From DASUSF01 sp036375275 (lineage in GTDB: Bacteria; Pseudomonadota; Alphaproteobacteria; Geminicoccales; Geminicoccaceae), in NCBI GenBank assembly GCA_036375275.1, contig DASUSF010000295.1, positions 1-5,287 of the forward strand: DNA of 5,287 nucleotides, in the 5' to 3' direction. The notes under the pieces were generated by a model. It did no database searches. It saw nothing but the letters and a program-made list of their open reading frames with translations, and was not told where the DNA came from. This document shows, piece by piece, positions 1 through 4,543 of the stretch. The translations under genes and the position numbers were made by a program. Numbering within the stretch: the stretch's first letter is position 1; each line of letters begins with the position of its first letter.

Positions 1-653
1 TAGACGTTGACGCCGTTCTCGGCCATGTCGACGACGCCGGTCTGCAGCGAGGTGTAGACCTCGCCGAACGGCATGTGTACCGGCTGCGCGCCGTAGGCGG
101 GAAAGTGGGTGTCCTCGGTCTTGGTCGCCTGCACCCGGATCTTCTTGCCCTGCAGATCCTCGACGCTGTTGACCTCCTCCTTGGAGTAGATGTTGCGCAA
201 GCCGAGCGTCATCACCGTGAGCACGTGGGCGCCGTCGACCGTGTCCTCGACCAGCTGCTTGACGGCGCCGTTGAGCTCGGGCGAGGCGACCGCGGTCGCG
301 AGGTGGTCCTCGTCGCGGAACAGGAAGTGCAGCGACATCACGCCGAGCTCGGGCGAGACCGTGGCGCCGTTGGCCGAGGAGGTGATGATGAAGTCGATAT
401 CGCCGGAGCGCACCTTCTGCAGCATCACCGGCTCCTGGCCGAGCTGCGCGCCCGGGAACTGGTTGATCTTCATCGTGCCGCCGCTGAGCTCGTCGAGGGT
501 CTGCGCGAAGACGTCGCCGGCGAAGCCGTAGCCCGTGCTGTGCGGCTGGTCGTAGCCGAAGCTGAACTCGCGCACCTCCTGCGCCCCGGCGCCCTGGCCG
601 AGTCCGGCCGCGAGCAGCGCGGCCGAGGCGATCAAAGGCTTCCTCAAATCCAT
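1..653 (-). CDS. TRAP transporter substrate-binding protein, DctP type (partial, C-terminus beyond window)
   Basis: Periplasmic solute receptor of a tripartite ATP-independent periplasmic (TRAP) transporter, which delivers usually a carboxylate-bearing substrate to a DctQ/DctM membrane pair. The visible 217 residues begin with a Sec signal peptide (MDLRKP, a hydrophobic Ala/Leu stretch, likely cleavage after AGA at residue 24). The mature start FSFGYDQPHSTGYGF fits family members. Seen motifs include FPGAQLGQEPVMLQKVRSGD (about 66-85), the segment DLQGKKIRVQ (167-175), whose Arg173 matches the conserved carboxylate-binding arginine, and MPFGEVYTSLQTGVVDMAEN (194-213), the family's ligand-pocket helix. 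The ATG at 653-651 is chosen because AGGGAG lies 7 nt upstream (661-666) and the signal peptide begins there. Family members are about 320-340 residues, so roughly a third is missing. Membrane subunits, if linked, lie left of the window. The substrate cannot be told from this part. Confidence 0.93.
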   Translation of the reverse strand, partial: MDLRKPLIASAALLAAGLGQGAGAQEVREFSFGYDQPHSTGYGFAGDVFAQTLDELSGGTMKINQFPGAQLGQEPVMLQKVRSGDIDFIITSSANGATVSPELGVMSLHFLFRDEDHLATAVASPELNGAVKQLVEDTVDGAHVLTVMTLGLRNIYSKEEVNSVEDLQGKKIRVQATKTEDTHFPAYGAQPVHMPFGEVYTSLQTGVVDMAENGVNV

Positions 654-696
654 GGTGGCACTCCCTGAGCGGACGGCATGCGCCGCGGTTGTTTGG

Positions 697-708
697 CGTT
701 CGCGAACG
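697..708. promoter_or_regulatory. 12-bp perfect palindrome in the TRAP/DUF3309 divergent spacer
   Basis: CGTTCGCGAACG equals its own reverse complement. It lies 43 bp upstream of the TRAP receptor start, where an operator for that gene could sit. No confident -35/-10 pair was found beside it. An 8-bp GCCCGGGC palindrome (715-722) lies just beyond, so GC-rich chance self-complementarity is possible. A transcription-factor site is inference only. Confidence 0.3.
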
Positions 709-845
709 GGCCAGGCCCGGGCTGGATGTTGTGGCGTTTTGTCCGCCATGGCAAGCGCTCGCAAGCGTACCCCGGTCACCCCAGCGCCTCGGGCAGCCGG
801 ATCGAGCGCGTCCACGATCCTGCGGCGGCGCGATCAGCCGTCGAA

Positions 846-870
846 GGAACGAAGGCGGCCGACGCGGGTT
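846..870 (+). promoter_or_regulatory. Candidate EcfG-type (general stress response) promoter for the DUF3309 gene
   Basis: GGAAC at 846-850 is followed, after 16 bases, by GGTT at 867-870. The alphaproteobacterial sigma-EcfG consensus is GGAAC-N16/17-CGTT, so the -35 is perfect and the -10 differs only in its first base. Initiation would fall roughly at 876-880, giving a 5' leader of about 25 nt before the ATG at 904. Spacing and orientation both fit. The match was found by eye and is not backed by a genome-wide background count. Confidence 0.5.
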
Positions 871-903
871 ACTCTATCACGTCATCCAAGTGGAGAATGG
901 TCC

Positions 904-1062
904 ATGAGCGTCGGCACCATCCTTCTGATCATCCTGATCCTGATCCTGATCGGGGTGATTCCGGCTTGGCCCTACAGCCGCGGATGGGGCTATGGCCCCG
1001 GCGGCATCGTCGGCCTGATCCTGATTATCCTCCTGGTCCTGGTGCTGTTGGGACGGGTCTAG
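904..1062 (+). CDS. DUF3309 family small membrane protein (52 aa)
   Basis: A complete 52-residue protein with two hydrophobic segments, GTILLIILILILIGVIP (about 4-20) and IVGLILIILLVLVLLG (about 35-50). They flank a short polar, aromatic, Gly-rich turn, WPYSRGWGYGPGG (22-34). This hairpin layout with the WPYSRGWGYGPSG-like centre is the hallmark of DUF3309, a family of about 50-residue proteobacterial inner-membrane proteins of unknown function. The start is ATG at 904, because GGAG at 892-895 sits 8 nt upstream; the same frame is open back to 652, but that part is not protein-like. It stands alone as a single-gene unit, divergent from the TRAP gene and convergent with the aldolase gene. A GGAAC-N16-GGTT element upstream suggests stress-sigma control. 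The coding DNA has a short ATCCTG tandem run (about 924-944) that encodes the Ile/Leu helix. Confidence 0.88.
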   Translation: MSVGTILLIILILILIGVIPAWPYSRGWGYGPGGIVGLILIILLVLVLLGRV

Positions 1063-1084
1063 CGCCCCGACGCCGACTCTGTCG

Positions 1085-1105
1085 TGCCCGGATTCGATCC
1101 GGGCA
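1085..1105. repeat. Perfect hairpin palindrome in convergent gap (possible dispersed repeat or bidirectional terminator)
   Basis: TGCCCGGAT - TCG - ATCCGGGCA forms a perfect 9-bp stem with a 3-nt loop, 22 bp after the DUF3309 stop and 25 bp beyond the stop of the convergent aldolase gene. No T-run follows on either strand, so it is not a textbook intrinsic terminator, although its position between convergent genes would suit one. Its sequence resembles the dispersed TGCCCGG-nnnn-CCGGGCA palindromes that I recall from many alphaproteobacterial intergenic regions. Repeat status needs the rest of the genome. Confidence 0.6.
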
Positions 1106-1130
1106 TCCCGGACGGCTCGATGCAGCTGCG

Positions 1131-2093
1131 TCAGGCGGCGAGGTCGAGCGCGCCCGCGGCGCCGAGCCTCGCCTGTGCGATCGCCTCGCGCAGGCGCTCG
1201 ATCTCGGTCGCGCCGAGCTTCATCAGCGGGGGGCGGACCACCGCGCGCGGCATGCGGCCGAGCAGCACGAGCGTCTCCTTCATGCGGTTGTGCATGTCGA
1301 GGAACGGCGGCGCATAGAACGCCTGGGCGAGCGGATAGATGCGCCGGTTGATCGCCTGGGCGCGAGCCAGATCCCTGGCCTGGACCGCCTCGAACAGCGC
1401 GACCTGGAGGTCGGCGATCACGCTGCCGGCGCCCGACAGCAGGCCGCCGCAGCCCATCACGAGCGAGCTCAAGAGCCAGCTCGAATGGGTCGAGAGCACG
1501 GTGACCGGCCGCGGCAGCGACTGCAGCACCTGGACGTGGCGCTCGTGCAGCATGGCGTCGTTGCACCAGTCCTTGATCGCCCGGATCTGCGGCACCTCCT
1601 CGACCAGGCGCAGCAGGGTGTCGAGCGGATAGCCGAGCCCGCCGGCCATCGGATATTGGAACAGGATGATCGGCAGGTCGCAGGCGTCGGCGATCGTCCG
1701 GAAGTGCGCCAGCGCCATCTCGGGCCGCAGCTGGCCGCCCATCGCCATCGGATTGGGCGGAAACACCAGCAGGCAGGAGGCGCCGCCGCGCGCCGCCATG
1801 CGGGCAAGCCGGGCGGCGTAGTGGCTGCCGTCGGCGTAGATGCCGTTGACCACGGGGATGCGGTCGCCGACCTCGTCCAGGGTCAGCGCCAGGACGCGCT
1901 CCTGCTCGGCGTCGCTGCAGGACGCCGCCTCGGAGGCGTGCGCGTTGACCGTGATCGCGCTGATGCCGCGCACGCCGACCACGTCCTGCAGATGCTTGCG
2001 ATAGCCCTGCTCGTCGATCGCGTAGTCGGTCTCGAACGGCAGCAGACAGGCGGGAATTACGCCCTCGGGCCGGAAGTCCGGAAAGCGCGCCAT
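1131..2093 (-). CDS. Dihydrodipicolinate synthase / N-acetylneuraminate lyase family protein
   Basis: A 320-residue class I (Schiff-base) aldolase of the DHDPS/NAL TIM-barrel superfamily, presumably cytoplasmic, acting on a 2-oxo-acid-type substrate. The opening GVIPACLLPF (11-20) is the usual first strand. Lys174 in IRAIKDW is the expected Schiff-base lysine at the end of strand 6. SGAGSVIADL (220-229) matches the late-barrel glycine segment. The signature GTTGE is replaced by NAHASE (50-55), and the position of the DHDPS catalytic tyrosine (LYNVP) reads LFQYP (144-148). It is therefore unlikely to be the housekeeping lysine-pathway DapA and more likely a catabolic paralogue related to NGHAGE-type members. 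The start at 2093 is chosen over an in-frame ATG at 2171 because GGGGAGGA (2101-2108) lies 7 nt upstream and the family N-terminus begins there. It lies 93 bp downstream of the RTX gene on the same strand; co-transcription is possible but unproven. The true substrate is unknown. Confidence 0.88.
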   Translation of the reverse strand: MARFPDFRPEGVIPACLLPFETDYAIDEQGYRKHLQDVVGVRGISAITVNAHASEAASCSDAEQERVLALTLDEVGDRIPVVNGIYADGSHYAARLARMAARGGASCLLVFPPNPMAMGGQLRPEMALAHFRTIADACDLPIILFQYPMAGGLGYPLDTLLRLVEEVPQIRAIKDWCNDAMLHERHVQVLQSLPRPVTVLSTHSSWLLSSLVMGCGGLLSGAGSVIADLQVALFEAVQARDLARAQAINRRIYPLAQAFYAPPFLDMHNRMKETLVLLGRMPRAVVRPPLMKLGATEIERLREAIAQARLGAAGALDLAA

Positions 2094-2100
2094 CGCCAGA

Positions 2101-2108
2101 TCCTCCCC
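2101..2108 (-). promoter_or_regulatory. Ribosome binding site deciding the aldolase start
   Basis: Read on the minus strand this is GGGGAGGA, 7 nt before the ATG at 2093-2091. It supports the 320-residue start and argues against the 26-residue upstream extension, whose ATG at 2171 would place this site inside the coding region. Confidence 0.75.
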
Positions 2109-2135
2109 AGGGTTCGGTTGCTCGGCGGTGAGCGG

Positions 2136-2164
2136 AACGTAGCCTTCGCCCTGGGCGCTGACAA
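2136..2164 (-). promoter_or_regulatory. Weak candidate promoter for the aldolase gene
   Basis: On the minus strand TTGTCA (2159-2164, five of six to TTGACA) is followed after 17 bases by TACGTT (2136-2141, three of six to TATAAT). It would allow independent transcription of the aldolase gene from the 93-bp gap after the RTX gene. The -10 match is poor, so read-through from the RTX gene is an equal alternative. Confidence 0.22.
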
Positions 2165-2186
2165 GCGGCACTGGGGGCCCGGACGC

Positions 2187-4217
2187 CTAGCTCACGGCAG
2201 GGTCCGGCTCGGTGACCAGCGAGCTCAGCTCCAGGCCCGGCGTGGAGACCGCCGGCGCGGCGCCGACGGCGGCGGATCGAGGCGAGGCGGCATCGGGCAG
2301 GACCTCGGCGAGCTCGAGCGCCGGGCCGTCGAACTCGACCGGCGCGACGTAGACCTGCGCCGCGACCAGCTGCTCGCCCTCGAGGTCCAGGTCGCTCGCG
2401 TAGGTCACGAAGGCGCCATCCGCCGAGATGTCGGGGGCGGCCAGGAACAGACGTTGCGGGATCACGCCGCTGCTGTCGCCCTCGAGCTCGAGGCGCTGGA
2501 CCTGCCCGGTCGCCATGTCCTTGACGAAGACGTCGGCGATGCCGTTGCCGTCGCCCTCGACCAGGTTGCTGGCTGCGCTGCGGAACGCGATGAAGCGACC
2601 GTCATTGGAGATCGAGGGCGTGAACGAGTCGCCGTTGCCGTTGGCGCCCGCGGCGGAGCTGCTGACCAGCTCGACGTCGACGACGTTGCCGTTCGCCGGG
2701 TTGATCTCGGCCCGATAGATGTCGATCCCGGCGTCGTGGTCGGCGCTCACCAGGTTGGTGGCGGCGCTCTGGAAGGCGACGAAACGGCCGCCGATCGAGA
2801 CCGCGGGCTGGGTCGATTCGCCGTTGCCGTCCTCGGTCACGAGGGTCTCCCGGCCGCCCTCGATCGAGCGCAGCAGGATCTGGCCCTCGCGCGCGTAGGC
2901 CAGCCAGTCGCCGTCGGGCGAGAGGTCGGGGCGTCCGGTGCCGAAGGTAGCCCGCGCGGGGTTGGCATCGCCGACCTCGGGGATGCTCAGGATGACCTCG
3001 CCGGTCACACGGTCGGCGACGATCGCGGTGCGACCGCCATTGCCGTCGTCCTCGAACGCGACCCGGCTGCCATCCTGGCTGATCGAGGGCTCGTCGGTGC
3101 CGCCGAGGTTGAACGATCCGTCGCCGATCTCGGTCGCCAGGATGTCGCCGCTGCCGTACTCGCGGTGCGCTACCGTCGCGCCATCGCCTGACACCGCGGA
3201 CTTGTCCCGGTCGAGGGCGATCAGGGTCACTTCGCCGGTCACCAGATCCTTGCGGAACAGATCCGAGGCGGTACCGCTGCCGGTACCGGGCACGAGGTTG
3301 TCCGCATCGCTCGAGAAGGTGACGAAGCGGCCGTCCGCCGAGATGCTCGGCAGGAAGGCCCGGCCGTGCGCCGCCTCGCCGAGCGCGTTCGCGCTCACCA
3401 GGGTCGGCTCGCTCGGCAGCCCGGTCGGCAGCCCGAGGTCGCCTGGCCCAAGGGCTTCGATTTGGACCCCCTCGAGTCTTGCCAGGGCGACGAAGTCGGC
3501 GCCCTCGCCGTCCTGGTCCACCGCGATCAGCGTGGCGTCGTCGTCCGTCGTGAAGCGCACGAAGTCAGACAGCGCGTCGCCGACCGCGAAGCTCGGCAGG
3601 ATCGGGAGGAGATCCAGCTGATCGAGGTCTTGGTCGAAGTCCTCGACCGTGTCGGTCCGGCCGTCCACGACCGAGAATCCGAAGACGTCCGGCCCCGAGC
3701 TACCGCTCAGGGTGTCCGCGCCCGGTCCGCCGTCGAGCTCGTCGTCGCCCGGCCCGCCGGATAGTCGATCGGGGCCCTTGCCGCCCTCGAGCCGGTCACC
3801 GCCGCCGTGCCCGCGCAATTCGTCAGCGCCGCCGCCGCCGCGCAGGACATCGTCGCCGGCGCCCCCGCCCAGGACATCGTCCCCGGGGTTGCCGGCCAGC
3901 CGGTCGGCGCCGGCTCCGCCGGCGAGGAGATCCTCGCCGGGTCCGCCGACGATCAGGTCGCCGCCCTGCTGCCCGAACAGCCGGTCGTCGCCGGCGTTCC
4001 CCTCGAGGATGTCGTCTCCGGCGCGGCCGAGAAGCCGGTCGTCACCGCCGCGTCCGGCAACCCGGTCCTCGCCCGCCAAGGCGTCGATGCGATCCGCTTG
4101 GGGCGTGCCCTCCAGCAGGTCAGCGCCGTCGGTCGGGGCGACCGCCGCCGCAAGCGTCGACAGTCCGCTCGCAAGCAGGGCGCGCTCCGGGTCGAGCAGC
4201 GGGGTCTGGTCCACCAT
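2187..4217 (-). CDS. RTX calcium-binding protein with internal type I secretion domain and C-terminal TolB/PD40-like beta-propeller
   Basis: A 676-residue acidic protein, probably exported by a type I (ABC/MFP/TolC) system and folded by extracellular calcium; the biological role is unknown. Domains in order: a short leader MVDQTPLLDPERALLAS without a Sec signal; 17 contiguous RTX nonapeptides (29-181, pattern GxGxDxLxG); a module matching the VCA0849-type T1SS target domain (about 173-255), with DVFGFSVVDGRTDTVEDFD and a closing DFVALARLEGV; a linker; and about seven propeller blades (286-627) with repeated SISADGRFVTFSS-like strands; then a Pro/Ala-rich tail of about 45 residues. The T1SS domain is normally C-terminal, yet about 420 residues follow it here. 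The start is ATG 4217 because GGGGGAGGAA lies 6 nt upstream; an in-frame ATG at 4301 has no comparable site. No T1SS transporter genes are in the window. The RTX and T1SS assignments are firm, the blade count approximate. Confidence 0.88.
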   Translation of the reverse strand: MVDQTPLLDPERALLASGLSTLAAAVAPTDGADLLEGTPQADRIDALAGEDRVAGRGGDDRLLGRAGDDILEGNAGDDRLFGQQGGDLIVGGPGEDLLAGGAGADRLAGNPGDDVLGGGAGDDVLRGGGGADELRGHGGGDRLEGGKGPDRLSGGPGDDELDGGPGADTLSGSSGPDVFGFSVVDGRTDTVEDFDQDLDQLDLLPILPSFAVGDALSDFVRFTTDDDATLIAVDQDGEGADFVALARLEGVQIEALGPGDLGLPTGLPSEPTLVSANALGEAAHGRAFLPSISADGRFVTFSSDADNLVPGTGSGTASDLFRKDLVTGEVTLIALDRDKSAVSGDGATVAHREYGSGDILATEIGDGSFNLGGTDEPSISQDGSRVAFEDDGNGGRTAIVADRVTGEVILSIPEVGDANPARATFGTGRPDLSPDGDWLAYAREGQILLRSIEGGRETLVTEDGNGESTQPAVSIGGRFVAFQSAATNLVSADHDAGIDIYRAEINPANGNVVDVELVSSSAAGANGNGDSFTPSISNDGRFIAFRSAASNLVEGDGNGIADVFVKDMATGQVQRLELEGDSSGVIPQRLFLAAPDISADGAFVTYASDLDLEGEQLVAAQVYVAPVEFDGPALELAEVLPDAASPRSAAVGAAPAVSTPGLELSSLVTEPDPAVS
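2337..3362 (-). repeat. Seven degenerate beta-propeller blade repeats (PD40/TolB-like) within the RTX protein
   Basis: Blade cores recur at residues about 289 (PSISADGRFVTFSSDADNLV), 340 (SAVSGDGATVAH), 377 (PSISQDGSRVAFED), 430 (PDLSPDGDWLAYAR), 471 (PAVSIGGRFVAFQSAATNLV), 534 (PSISNDGRFIAFRSAASNLV) and 595 (PDISADGAFVTYAS). The SxDGxxVAF strand is the known PD40/WD40-like pattern. Blades 1, 5 and 6 also share an NLV turn followed by a D-[ILV]-[FY] strand (DLFRKD, DIYRAE, DVFVKD). Blade 2 is the weakest, so six blades is an alternative. Confidence 0.75.
3453..3701 (-). other. Type I secretion target domain (VCA0849-like), internal in the RTX protein
   Basis: Residues about 173-255 begin at the last RTX unit (SSGPDVFGF) and continue with GRTDTVEDFDQDLDQLDLLP. 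A GDALSDFVRF segment and a closing strand set, DATLIAVDQDGEGADFVALA, follow. This order (DVF-F, D-TDTI-DF, D-LDL, then a final L-GV strand) is that of T1SS C-terminal target domains in large RTX adhesins. Function as an export signal in this internal position is inference. Confidence 0.75.
3675..4133 (-). repeat. 17 tandem RTX nonapeptide repeats
   Basis: Residues 29-181 divide without a single insertion into 17 nine-residue units such as RAGDDILEG, NAGDDRLFG, GAGADRLAG, GAGDDVLRG and GPGDDELDG. The first two (TDGADLLEG, TPQADRIDA) and the last (SSGPDVFGF) are degenerate. The GGxGxDxLx pattern is the calcium-binding parallel beta-roll of RTX proteins. At DNA level the units are diverged, so this is an old protein repeat rather than a recent tandem duplication. 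Confidence 0.93.
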
Positions 4218-4223
4218 GGCGAT

Positions 4224-4232
4224 TCCTCCCCC
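4224..4232 (-). promoter_or_regulatory. Ribosome binding site deciding the RTX protein start
   Basis: On the minus strand this is GGGGGAGGA, 6 nt before the ATG at 4217-4215. It fixes the 676-residue start and excludes the 28-residue upstream extension beginning at 4301. Confidence 0.75.
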
Positions 4233-4252
4233 GGCAAGCCAGAGGCCAGCCG

Positions 4253-4276
4253 CCCCGGCCGATCCCGTCGCCGGGG
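4253..4276 (-). promoter_or_regulatory. GC-rich hairpin in the RTX leader
   Basis: CCCCGGC (4253-4259) and GCCGGGG (4270-4276) are exact reverse complements separated by 10 nt. The hairpin would form in the RTX mRNA leader about 20 nt upstream of its ribosome site. In such GC-rich DNA a 7-bp stem can arise by chance, so a regulatory role is unproven. Confidence 0.3.
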
Positions 4277-4362
4277 TCGTCTGGGCGGGAGGTCCAATCA
4301 CGCGAGCTGCCGGCGGGCACTGTCGGGCTGGTCGAATCCTGGTCCCGGCGTGATGCCGTCCG

Positions 4363-4392
4363 CTTCTAGCAACCCGCCCGGCGCGCGGTCAA
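4363..4392 (-). promoter_or_regulatory. Candidate sigma-70-type promoter for the RTX gene
   Basis: On the minus strand TTGACC (4387-4392, five of six to consensus) is followed after 18 bases by TAGAAG (4363-4368, four of six to TATAAT). Initiation would be near 4356, giving a leader of about 140 nt. The -35 lies inside the 14-bp palindrome, so a factor bound there would contact or block the promoter. Confidence 0.42.
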
Positions 4393-4399
4393 TTGACCG
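4386..4399. promoter_or_regulatory. 14-bp perfect palindrome, candidate operator in a divergent promoter region
   Basis: CGGTCAATTGACCG is its own reverse complement over all 14 bases, with an AT core in a very GC-rich surround. GGTC-N4-GACC half-sites resemble the GGT...ACC operators of FadR-subfamily GntR regulators, though other dimeric regulators fit too. It overlaps the -35 of the RTX promoter candidate and ends 28 bp before the -35 of the ABC-receptor candidate, well placed to control either gene. The regulator is not in the window. Confidence 0.5.
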
Positions 4400-4427
4400 G
4401 CCCGCGGTCCGCCGGGCTCGAGCCAAC

Positions 4428-4457
4428 TTGACGGTCCGAACGGGTGCGGCCTAGGGT
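4428..4457 (+). promoter_or_regulatory. Candidate promoter for the ABC solute-binding protein gene
   Basis: TTGACG (4428-4433, five of six to consensus) is followed after 18 bases by TAGGGT (4452-4457, three of six to TATAAT). It would give a leader of about 80 nt. The -10 is weak, as expected for an activated promoter or a false match. Confidence 0.35.
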
Positions 4458-4543
4458 TCGTGAGGCGCCCGAAGGCGCATCCGCCTGCCGGCGCTCAGCC
4501 CGCCAGGCGTTCAATCAGAGAGGCACCCCGAGGGGAGAATCCG

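Larger units (their letters stand above)
4218..4543. other. 326-bp divergent intergenic region between the RTX and ABC-receptor genes
   Basis: No protein-like reading frame was seen here on either strand. It holds, from left to right, the RTX ribosome binding site, a GC-rich 7-bp hairpin (4253-4276), a CCTCCC (minus strand) complementary to that ribosome site (4287-4292), a minus-strand promoter candidate, a 14-bp perfect palindrome, a plus-strand promoter candidate, a small GCGCC-CGAA-GGCGC hairpin (4465-4478) and the ABC-receptor ribosome site. The amount of organised sequence suggests regulation of both genes from this spacer. Confidence 0.6.

Noticed and set aside
75..668. A 197-codon plus-strand frame over the TRAP receptor gene
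   Set aside because: The minus strand gives a clear DctP-type protein with signal peptide and ribosome site; the plus frame is low-complexity and antisense.
1085..1105. Classical intrinsic terminator for the DUF3309 gene
   Set aside because: The stem is perfect, but no T-run follows on either strand, so only a palindrome or possible bidirectional end is claimed.
2094..2171. A 26-residue N-terminal extension of the aldolase from ATG 2171
   Set aside because: The family N-terminus starts at residue 11 of the shorter form, and GGGGAGGA is correctly spaced for ATG 2093.
678..3191. An 837-codon open frame on the plus strand
   Set aside because: It lies antisense to the aldolase and RTX genes and runs across unrelated intergenic DNA. 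Its Arg/Ala/His/Asp-rich product has no recognisable domain. Long stop-free antisense frames are expected at this GC content.
3675..4133. Regular periodic sequence that could suggest a CRISPR array or DNA satellite
   Set aside because: The 27-bp period matches a nine-residue protein repeat in frame, the units are diverged and there are no unique spacers.
4218..4301. A 28-residue N-terminal extension of the RTX protein from ATG 4301
   Set aside because: The strong GGGGGAGGA site with 6-nt spacing points to ATG 4217, and the extension has no secretion-signal or domain character.
3649..4454. Pro/Ser/Arg-rich and Ala/Val-rich plus-strand frames opposite the RTX repeats
   Set aside because: They are periodic because they are the complement of the nonapeptide repeats; no start signal or family match was seen.
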